Source: Phycisphaera sp. | Lineage (GTDB): Bacteria; Planctomycetota; Phycisphaerae; Phycisphaerales; Zrk34 | Direction of reading: 5' to 3' | DNA: 64,000 nucleotides | Assembly (NCBI GenBank): GCA_016125285.1 | Contig: WGMA01000041.1 | Span: 22,096-86,095 of the forward strand | In this document: one piece after another, positions 50,328 through 61,000 of the stretch | How positions within the stretch are numbered: the first letter of the stretch is position 1 | Layout: each line of letters begins with the position of its first letter | The notes under the pieces: model-generated | Seen by the model: the letters and a program-made list of their open reading frames with translations, nothing else | Told to the model about the DNA's origin: nothing | The model's database searches: none | Translations under genes and position numbers: made by a program

Positions 50328-51788
50328 TCAGGATTTGGGCGCATCGGCGGGCGTTTGAGCGGGCGCGCCGTCCGGCGTGTCGGCGTCATTGGCGGGCGAT
50401 TCGTCGGCGGGCTTCGTGTCGTCGTCCGCGGGGCCGACGCCGGGCAGCTTCTCCAGCAGACCGCGGCCGAAGTCGGTGGCGCTGTCGAGCATCTGCTGCG
50501 CCTTCGCGGCGGCGGGGCTGTCGGCGGCCGCCTCGGCGAGGAAGTGACGGGTCATCTCCAGCAGGAACTTCGGATCGGTCAGCAGGGGATTCGGCTCGCC
50601 CTTCTCGTCACGCATCTTCCGGGCGTGCTCGGCGATGCGTTTGGCCAGACGTTCGTTGCCGACCTTGGCCGCGTATTCCTCCAGCGACGTCGCGGCCTTT
50701 TCGTACTCGCCCTCGGCGGTGAGCTTCTCGCCGGTGAGGAACACCGTCATCGGGTTATTCGGCCAGGCGCGTGTCGCGCGGGCAAGTTCGCGGTCGGCGC
50801 GGATCAGCTCGCCGTTCTGGATGTGCGAGGCGAACAGCAGCATGTGGATGCCCGCCTGCATCTTCGGGCCGTAGTCTTCGGTGAAGGCTTCGCTATCGAC
50901 GCCGACGGTGTTGAACTCCTCGTGCGCGAGCCGGGGGTAGCCGTTCATGCGCAGCACGACGCCGCGCAGCGTGTGGTACGCGACGACGTCGTCGGGCTCG
51001 ATGATCGTGGCGGGGTCGAGCGTTTCGAGCTCGCCGAGCGCGAAGCTGAACTGTCCGCCGACCATCAGCGACGTGGCGACGCCCATCGTGGCGCGCGGCG
51101 GCATCGCTTCGGCCATCGCGTCGAGCCGGTCCGCCGTCGCCGCCCAGTCGACCTCGCCCGGCGCGTCGACGACCTTGTCGCCCGCGTAACGTCGCACGAA
51201 TTCCGCCGCGGCGTGCGCCCGGCGCTGCACCGCTTCGGGCAGCTTGTCGACGCCGACCCTGTCCGCCTGCCGCGCCGCAAACGCCATCGCCTTGAGCGTG
51301 CCCTTGAGCGCCACGCCGCGCACGCTGCGATAGGCGCGCAGCTTCAGGCCGTTGATCTGTCTGTCGAGGTCACGACGTTCCTCGGTCAGCTCGGCGTAGG
51401 CCTTCGCGTCGAGCGCGGCTTCCTCGGCTTCGGCGAGCGCGCTGCCTGACGTCGTGTCCTCCGTTTTGACGACGCTTGATTTGACCTCGTGGGTATCGGG
51501 ATCCATCCCGGCTTCGACTGAAACAACGTGTATCTGCGTGTCCCGGCCCTCGCGGGCGACCTGCTCACGCAACACGGCGACGTGCCGCTCGGCCTCCGCG
51601 GCGGCGCGTTGCGCCGCCGGTAGATCGTCGGCCTCCATCGCCGCCTTCGCCGCGTCGCGCGCCTCGATCGTCTGATCGCGCAGCTCCGTGGCGGCGGGTT
51701 CTTCGTGACGGCCGCAGCCACACATGGAGCACACCAGCGCGAGCACAACGACCATCGTGGTGAGTCGACGTGTGTTGGTCGGTCGCAT
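50328..51788 (-). CDS. Probable lipoprotein with helical/TPR-like repeats
   Basis: 486 aa. The signal peptide (TTMVVVLALVCSMCGCG) contains cysteines at ~18-24 that could serve as lipidation sites, though the lipobox is not perfect. The rest is mostly helical: an N-terminal coiled-coil-like part (~30-150), TPR-like helices (~180-430) and an acidic Pro-rich tail (~440-486). Upstream GGGGG gives a strong ribosome site. The function is unknown. Probably outer-membrane or periplasmic. Confidence 0.7.
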   Translation of the reverse strand: MRPTNTRRLTTMVVVLALVCSMCGCGRHEEPAATELRDQTIEARDAAKAAMEADDLPAAQRAAAEAERHVAVLREQVAREGRDTQIHVVSVEAGMDPDTHEVKSSVVKTEDTTSGSALAEAEEAALDAKAYAELTEERRDLDRQINGLKLRAYRSVRGVALKGTLKAMAFAARQADRVGVDKLPEAVQRRAHAAAEFVRRYAGDKVVDAPGEVDWAATADRLDAMAEAMPPRATMGVATSLMVGGQFSFALGELETLDPATIIEPDDVVAYHTLRGVVLRMNGYPRLAHEEFNTVGVDSEAFTEDYGPKMQAGIHMLLFASHIQNGELIRADRELARATRAWPNNPMTVFLTGEKLTAEGEYEKAATSLEEYAAKVGNERLAKRIAEHARKMRDEKGEPNPLLTDPKFLLEMTRHFLAEAAADSPAAAKAQQMLDSATDFGRGLLEKLPGVGPADDDTKPADESPANDADTPDGAPAQTPADAPKS

Positions 51789-51812
51789 GTTCGTTCCCCC
51801 TTTGAATTCGTA

Positions 51813-53939
51813 TCACTCGGGCGTGCTGTCACACAGCCGCTGCGCCAGCAGATTCAGGAACAGGCCCACGTCGGTGACGATGCCGGTCGACTCGATCGAG
51901 CCGCGGTCGGCGAGCTTGGTGACGACGGCGGGGCTGATGTCGACGCACACGAGGCGCACGCCCGCGGGCGTCATGTTGCCCGTGCCGATCGCGTGCAGCA
52001 TCGACGAGAGCATGAGGATCATGTCGGCCCCGCGGATCGCCTCGGCGTAAGCGGCCTGCGCGGCGATCAGGTCCATCTTCGTCTCGGGCAGCGGGCCGTC
52101 ATCGCGGATCGACCCGGCCAGCACATACGGCACGTCGTGCGTCACGCACTCGTACATCACGCCGCCGGTGATCATGCCGGACTCGACGGCGTTACGGATC
52201 GACCCCGCGGCGCGGATGCGGTTGATGACCTTGAGGTGGTGCTGATGCCCGCCGTGCACGCCGACGCCGCGCTTGAGGTCGACGCCGAGCGACGTGCCGA
52301 ACAGGTTCATCTCGATGTCGTGGACGGGCAGGGCGTTGCCGGTGAGCAGGGCGTGGACGTAGCCGTTGCGGATGAGCGACGCGAGGTGCACGCCGCCGCC
52401 GGTGTGGATGACGACGGGCCCGGCGACGACGACGACCCTGCCGCCGCGCGCCTTGATGCGTCGCATCTCCCACGCCAGTTCCTCGACGCTGCTCTCGACG
52501 CGTCGCTCGCTGCTCACGCCAGACGACATGAACGCGAACTCACGCTCGGTGCGGCGGACGTCGGGCGTGCGCACGCGGAGGCCCGCGGCGTGGCACACGA
52601 CCTTGTCGCCCACGCGCACGTCGCGCATCAGCGTGCACGCCGCGGTGACGGGGCTCGCGGTGTCGTCGACGACGATCACGCCGTCCATGCGTTGCCGTGA
52701 CACGCGGACCCACGCGCCGCCGACGCGGACGTCGGTAGGGTAGATCGTGGTGCTGTAGAACTCGTCGGGCGCGACGCCGTCCTGCGTGACCGCGACGAGG
52801 TTCGCGTCGTTCGCCTTCGCCGCGACGGTCACGCCGTGCGGCTGGAGCTGTTCGATCATCTCGTCGAGCCGCTCCTGGTCGGGGGCGCTGACGTTGATCC
52901 GCGCGTGCGAGTGCTGGTCGTGTCGTTCGCCGGCGCGGAAGTGTTCGAGGTGGAAGCTGCCGCCGTCGACGGTGATCACGTCGAACACGGTGTTCATCAG
53001 GCCGGTGTCGAGCAGGTGGCCCTGCATCTCGAGCGTGGCGGTGCGGATGGGCGACGCGGCGGGCTTGCGCTTGTCGAAGCCCGCGGGCGTGTCCTGCCGC
53101 AGCAGCAGCGTGAGGCACTTGGCCGCGCCGCCGGCCTTCATAAACTCGTCGAGCGGCGTGGTGATCACCTCGTAACCCCACTCTTCGAGGCGCGCCCGCA
53201 TGGCGTCCGACGCGTGGTTCACGATGAGCGTGTCGCCGAGGCGGACGGCGTTGCAGGCGAACCGCATCGCGTCGTCGTCGCCGACGATCAGCCGCATGCT
53301 TTCGGGCACGCGTTGCTCGATGGCCTGCAGCGACCGCCCGTCGAACGCCGCGGGGTAATACGCGACGCGTCCGCCGGGCAGCGGGAAGAAGCACGTGTCG
53401 AGGTGGTAGAAGCGTTCGTCGACGAGCCGCAGCGAGACGACCTCGACGTCGAGCCGGTCGCACAGGTCGCGGTGTGATTCGAGCGTGGACCGCACGCCGT
53501 AGCCCGCCCACAACACCGGCTCGCTGTCGGGCCCCGGGTGCCACAGCGCGTCGCCCTCACCCTCGAACGCGTGCTGCTCGGGCAGTTCGACGATCTCGAA
53601 ACCCGCCTGCTCGGCCCACGACGTGTACAGCGCCTCTTCGGGGGCGCGCTGCGGGACGCTGAACACGGCGGGGGCGAAGCGGTTGCCGATGATCAGCCCG
53701 CCGTTCGCCGCGAAACACATGTCGGGCAGACCGGGCCCGGGCTCGATCAGCTCGACGTCGGCGCGCTCGGCGACCAGGCGGTGCAGCGCGTCCCACTGCT
53801 GTTGAGCGCGGGCCACATCGGCGGCGCCGACGTTGCCCTGCATCCAGGGATTGATGACGTACTCCACCCCGAAGTAGCGCGGCGGACACATCAGCACGCG
53901 CGGGCGCGACGATGTCGATGACTCACCCATACGGATCAT
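51813..53939 (-). CDS. Arginine dihydrolase / ornithine cyclodeaminase fusion (ArgZ/AgrE type)
   Basis: 708 aa. The N-terminal guanidino-group-modifying domain (~10-285) has GPGLPDMCFAANGG with Asn79, EGEGD (~126-130), His179 in YHLDTCFFPLPGG and Cys275 in KAGGAAKCLTLL. These match the spacing of the catalytic Asn, His and Cys known in cyanobacterial ArgZ. A LOR/SDH-like middle (~295-400) and a C-terminal TIGR00300-type domain (~400-700; GPVVIHTGGG, GTSLGVDLKRGVGVHGGH) follow. The likely reaction is arginine to ornithine, CO2 and ammonia, then ornithine to proline and ammonia. Start 53939 or 53930 (both ATG). Fusion order as in AgrE. Confidence 0.88.
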   Translation of the reverse strand: MIRMGESSTSSRPRVLMCPPRYFGVEYVINPWMQGNVGAADVARAQQQWDALHRLVAERADVELIEPGPGLPDMCFAANGGLIIGNRFAPAVFSVPQRAPEEALYTSWAEQAGFEIVELPEQHAFEGEGDALWHPGPDSEPVLWAGYGVRSTLESHRDLCDRLDVEVVSLRLVDERFYHLDTCFFPLPGGRVAYYPAAFDGRSLQAIEQRVPESMRLIVGDDDAMRFACNAVRLGDTLIVNHASDAMRARLEEWGYEVITTPLDEFMKAGGAAKCLTLLLRQDTPAGFDKRKPAASPIRTATLEMQGHLLDTGLMNTVFDVITVDGGSFHLEHFRAGERHDQHSHARINVSAPDQERLDEMIEQLQPHGVTVAAKANDANLVAVTQDGVAPDEFYSTTIYPTDVRVGGAWVRVSRQRMDGVIVVDDTASPVTAACTLMRDVRVGDKVVCHAAGLRVRTPDVRRTEREFAFMSSGVSSERRVESSVEELAWEMRRIKARGGRVVVVAGPVVIHTGGGVHLASLIRNGYVHALLTGNALPVHDIEMNLFGTSLGVDLKRGVGVHGGHQHHLKVINRIRAAGSIRNAVESGMITGGVMYECVTHDVPYVLAGSIRDDGPLPETKMDLIAAQAAYAEAIRGADMILMLSSMLHAIGTGNMTPAGVRLVCVDISPAVVTKLADRGSIESTGIVTDVGLFLNLLAQRLCDSTPE

Positions 53940-54014
53940 TCTAACCCGTTGGGCGTTGTCACGAGCGGCAATGCGCGGGAGGGGTCTGCCGGTTTCGCCA
54001 GAGCGACGCGTGGC

Positions 54015-54569
54015 TCAGACGCGGGCCAGGTACGAGCCGTCCGCGGTGTTGATGCGGACGGTGTCGCCGACCTTGATGAACGGCGGGACGCGGACCATCA
54101 GGCCGGTCTCGACGATCGCTTCCTTGAGCTGATTCGTCGCCGTGGCGCCGGCAGGCTGAGGCGTGGTCTCGGTAACCTCGAGCTCGGCGGTCGACGGCAG
54201 GTCGACGGTGATGACGCGTCCGTCGTGGAACAGGCCGGTGACGTTCGTGTTCTCTTTCACGAAAGGCATCAGGTCGCCGACCATGTCCTCGTCGAGCGTG
54301 ACCTGGTCGTACGACTCGTTGTCCATGAACACGAAGCCGGACGAGTCCTTGTAGAGGTACTGCATCTCGCGCTTGTCGAGGTCGACGCGTTCGACTTCCT
54401 CGTTGCTGCGGAGGCGTTTCTCGAGGTAGCTGCCGTTGACGACGTTCTTGATCTTGATCTGCACGAACGCGCGGAGGTTGCCGGGCGTCACGTGCGTGAA
54501 CTGGGTGATGACGTACAGGTTGCCGTCCATCTTCAGGGCCATGCCTGGCCGCAGGTCGGTCGATTTCAT
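54015..54569 (-). CDS. efp: Elongation factor P, Asn at the modified tip position
   Basis: 184 aa, complete. Three OB-like domains with KSTDLRPGMALKMDGNLYVI at the start and VRVPPFIKVGDTVRINTADG at the C-terminus. The loop that reaches the peptidyl-transferase centre reads HVTPGNLRAF. Aligned to E. coli PGKGQAF, Lys34 is replaced by Asn31, so the usual beta-lysyl-Lys or rhamnosyl-Arg modification cannot occur there. EF-P rescues stalling at polyproline; this genome has many Pro-rich proteins. No epmA/epmB or earP is visible nearby. Confidence 0.95.
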   Translation of the reverse strand: MKSTDLRPGMALKMDGNLYVITQFTHVTPGNLRAFVQIKIKNVVNGSYLEKRLRSNEEVERVDLDKREMQYLYKDSSGFVFMDNESYDQVTLDEDMVGDLMPFVKENTNVTGLFHDGRVITVDLPSTAELEVTETTPQPAGATATNQLKEAIVETGLMVRVPPFIKVGDTVRINTADGSYLARV

Positions 54570-54642
54570 AGTGGATCTCTACTCCGCGCCGCGTGATGCG
54601 GGCGAAGAATCATAGCACCGGTCGGCCGCGTTGCAACAGTCG

Positions 54643-57309
<2,667 letters not shown>

Positions 57310-57425
57310 AGACGCGCAAGTGTCGAGTGTCGCGGGTCATGTTTCAAGTTGGGCTGTCGGACGCGGCGGGGCGGTCGGGCCTGTTGCAGACCGGCGGGCG
57401 GATGCATAGACTGTTGAACCCTTAC

Positions 57426-57498
57426 GGGGCGGTAGCTCAATTGGGAGAGCGCCTCGGTCGCATCGAGGAGGTTGAGGGTTCGATCCCCTTCCGCTCCA
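57426..57498 (+). tRNA. tRNA-Ala (anticodon CGC)
   Basis: A full cloverleaf can be built: acceptor GGGGCGG (57426-57432) with CCGCTCC (57491-57497), D arm GCTC/GAGC, anticodon arm CCTCG/CGAGG with loop GTCGCAT, 5-base variable loop and T arm GAGGG/CCCTT. The anticodon is at 57459-57461. The G3:U70 wobble pair, the alanine identity element, is present. The 3' CCA is not encoded. Confidence 0.95.
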
Positions 57499-57515
57499 TT
57501 GCCCCGCGAGAATCA

Positions 57516-57553
57516 CCCGGCGACGTGTCGACGACGACGCGGCCGGGTTTTTT
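57516..57553 (+). terminator. Intrinsic terminator after tRNA-Ala
   Basis: CCCGGC (57516-57521) pairs with GCCGGG (57542-57547), directly followed by TTTTTT. The 20-base loop contains further pairing. It lies 17 bases after the tRNA 3' end. Confidence 0.8.
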
Positions 57554-57641
57554 CTTGCACCCAAGCTGGTATGCGATCGTTCGGTTCTTGCCTCGCCGCG
57601 CAGGCGGGCTCGCGATGAGCCGACGGTTGATGGGACGCTAT

Positions 57642-57666
57642 TAGGGGAGAATCAGCTAATCCCCTA
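57642..57666. repeat. Inverted repeat TAGGGGA ... TCCCCTA upstream of the giant gene promoter
   Basis: 7-bp perfect arms across 11 bases, about 55 bp upstream of the -35 box of the giant gene. Possible regulator site or hairpin; no function known. Confidence 0.4.
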
Positions 57667-57721
57667 TGCGAATCATTGCTTATGATCGGTTTCCGCGCCT
57701 ACGCTCTAATAGACAGCGGCG

Positions 57722-57750
57722 TTACATTTCCGTGAACGATCCGGTATATT
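57722..57750 (+). promoter_or_regulatory. Sigma-70-like promoter for the giant repeat protein gene
   Basis: -35 TTACAT (57722-57727), 17-base spacer, -10 TATATT (57745-57750). The predicted start near 57757 gives a leader of about 265 bases. Confidence 0.55.
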
Positions 57751-57756
57751 GTTGCG

Positions 57757-58022
57757 TCAGTAATGGGCTGGTCGGGGTTCGCTGGGGCGCCCCGTGACGG
57801 AAGACGGGAAGAGACCCGATGTTGCACGCATCGGTTCTGGATAGGGAAGGCACGAGGGTGAACGTGCGACGCGGGTGTTCTGCACGGAGCTATGTGTAAC
57901 TCGCGTTAATCCGGGCTCACGTTTTCTCAAGTGCTAGCGGGATCGGATGAGCAGCGCGATCGGTTCGTGCTGCCTGAGATCGATATGGGCACGAGAGAAG
58001 ACTTCTTCAGCAAGGTATTTCC
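57757..58022 (+). promoter_or_regulatory. Structured 5' leader of the giant repeat protein gene
   Basis: Three consecutive perfect hairpins: CCCGT/ACGGG (57791-57808), CCGATG/CATCGG (57816-57834) and GCACG/CGTGC (57850-57867), with a GGGGCGCCCC palindrome just before (57784-57793). No open frame of note lies here. No known riboswitch consensus recognised. Confidence 0.45.
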
Positions 58023-61000
58023 ATGAGGAATCCATTCAGTGGCCGTGCGCCGTGGGATCGTCGCATCATCAAGCGGAAGAAGAACCGTGGGCAGAGACGG
58101 CGTGCCGATCGCGATATGGCCGTCCTGCTCGAGTCGCTCGAGCCGCGTGTGCTGATGTCAGCCACGACGCCAGTAGCCGTCGACGACACGGGCGCCACTG
58201 ACGAGGACACGGTGCTGACCGTCGTCAACGGCGGCAGCGCGTCGCTGGTGACGAACGACACCGATATGGAAGGCGACACGCTGCGCGTGGTCAGCTACGA
58301 CACCCTCAGCACGCTCGGCGCCGCGGTGTCGGTGAACAACGACGGTACTTTCAGCTACGACCCGACGGCTTCGTCGACGCTAGATGCTCTGGGCGACGGC
58401 GTGACGGCGGTGGACACGTTCACCTACACGATCGCCGATCTGCCGATCACGACCGATGGCCTGTTCAGCGTGCAGGCGTTCGAGATTGTGGGCGGCGGCG
58501 CCGACACGGCGCTCGACGGCGGTGTCGAGGAAACGATTGGTATCTGGAAATCGATCGACGCCGGGGCGTCCGTGCCCGGCACGATCTCCGCGAACGGCAC
58601 CACCTACAACCTCAGCTACGAGTCCGACACCGAGACGGTCATCGATTACGCAGGCGGTGGCGGTGACTTCGGCACCAATAATGCTTATGCGACGATCAAC
58701 GGTGACGGGCCCGGTGGCAGCGGCGGCTCGATCAACGGCGATCCGAGCAATATGTCGATCCGCGCGACCGCGTACCTTCAGTTCAATACCGGTGGTACGT
58801 ACTCCATCTCCACGGCGAGCGACGACGGCCGTTTCCTGCTGCTGACGCCCGTGGTGACCGACGGCACCTTCACAGGCTTTACCGCGCGCGGCGAGCAGGT
58901 CACAGGCGGCGCGCCGACGTACGGCCTCATGTACGACGCCTACACCGGCCACGACCAGACGACGGGCGTGTTCACCGTCGCTGCGGGCGACATTCTCCGT
59001 CTCGACGGCTTCATGTTCGAGGGTGGCGGCGGCGACTCGTTTGAGATCTCGATCAAGGCCGGCTCTTTCACCACCTTCACGGGATCCGGCGACGGCTGGG
59101 CGCTGCTGGCCGACGGCGTGCAGAACATCGACGTCTCGTCCACTCTGCCGACCACGAGCACCGCGACAGTGAGCATCACCGTGACCGGCACGGACGGCAT
59201 CGCCGACACCGGCGCGACCGACGAGCAGACGGTGTTGACCACCGTCAACGGCGGCGACACGTCGCTGCTCGACAACGACTCGGAGCCCGGCCCTGTCGTG
59301 TCGTTTGATTCGGTGAGCGCCAACGGCGCGCTGGTCAACGTCAACCCGGACGGCACGTTCACCTACGATCCGACGGGCTCTCCGACGCTGCGTGCGCTCG
59401 CGGATGGCGCGATGGTGGTCGACACGTTCGACTACGCCGTCAGCAACGGCATACCGAACAACGACGGGCTGTTCAACGTTCAGGCATACGAACTGCTCGG
59501 AGGTGGTGGCGATACCGGTCTGGACACCACGACGGAAGGGTTCGGGATCTGGAACGCGATCGACGCCGGCGCAACGGTGCCGGGTCTGATCTCCGCGAAC
59601 GCCACGACGTATAACCTCGATTACACGGCCGACACGAGTTCCGTGATCGACTACGCCGGTGACGGCGCCGACTTCGGCGTAAACCTGCCATACAATTCGA
59701 TCGGCGACGGCTCGGTCGGGGGACCGAACAATATCTCGGTGCGGGCGAGCGGGTACCTTGAGTTCACGACGGGGGGCGACTACACGATCTCGATCGCCAG
59801 CGATGACGGTCGGCGCCTGTCGCTCACGCCGTTTTCGGTCTCGAGCCCCTTCCTCGGCTTCGAGCGCATCGGAGAGCAGTTCCAGGACAGCGGTGATCCC
59901 AACGTGCTGTTCTACGACCCGGGCACGGGGCACGACCAGACGACGGGTGTGTTCCACGTCGAGGCGGGCGACATCCTGCGGCTCGACGGGTTCTTCGTCC
60001 AGGGCGGTGGCGGCAACTCGTTTGAGATTTCGATCAAGCAGGGCCGCGACCTGACCTTCGGTGGAACGGGCGACGGCTGGGCGCTGCTGACCGACGGCGT
60101 GGCGGGGATCAACGTGTCGTCCGGCATCGGCCAGAACGTCACAACGGCCAGCATCACCGTCAACGGTTTGGGCGCGGTCGACGACAACTATGCCACGGAC
60201 GAGAACACCATCCTGAACGTCGCGGCGGCGGGCGTGCTCGCCAACGACACCGACCCGGACGGTTTATCTGTGTTGCTTAGTGATACGGTCAGCGCGATGG
60301 GCGCCGCGGTTACCGTCAACTCCGACGGCAGCTTCTCCTACGATCCGACGGTCTCGACGACGATTCAGGAACTCGACGGCGAATCGACGCCAGTCGATAC
60401 GTTTACCTACACCGTGATACCGTTCGGAACGCCGGGTGTGCAGGTCAACGTCTACAGCAGCAGCGGGCCGTTCTCCAGTTCGGACGCGGCACGCGCGGCC
60501 AACCTGTTGTCCGGATCTACCATCTATGATCGTGCCGACATGCTGTCGAGCGGCAGCGACGGTCGCTTCGCAGTGGACTACGCCGTACCCGGTGGTCTGG
60601 CGGACAATTTCTCCGTCTTTACAACCGGCTACCTGGTCGTCGTCGCCGACGGGACCTACACGTTCGGCACCAACACCGACGACGGATCACGCCTGCGGAT
60701 CGACCTGGATCAGAGCGGCACATTCGACGGCGGAGCCGAAGACCTGATCGTCGACGACACGGGACACGCGGCGACAGACCGAATCGCGGCGCCCGTGTTC
60801 CTGACCGCGGGCGCCTACGAGTTCGAATGGACCTGGTACGAAGGTAACGGCGGAGCCGAGGGCGAGTTCTTCTACGCGCCTGGCTCCAAGGGAGCTTTCG
60901 ACGGCGCCTTCCGCCTGATCGGCGATTCCTCGCAGGGCATCTACGCGTTCGCCGATGAGCCGGTGCTCGATACCGCAACGGTCAGCATCGACGTGACGGG

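Noticed and set aside
58380..59957. A 525-residue minus-strand open frame opposite the giant gene.
   Set aside because: It is the antisense shadow of the repeat modules: its translation is Arg/Val/Asp-rich with no motif, and the plus-strand frame has recognisable domains.
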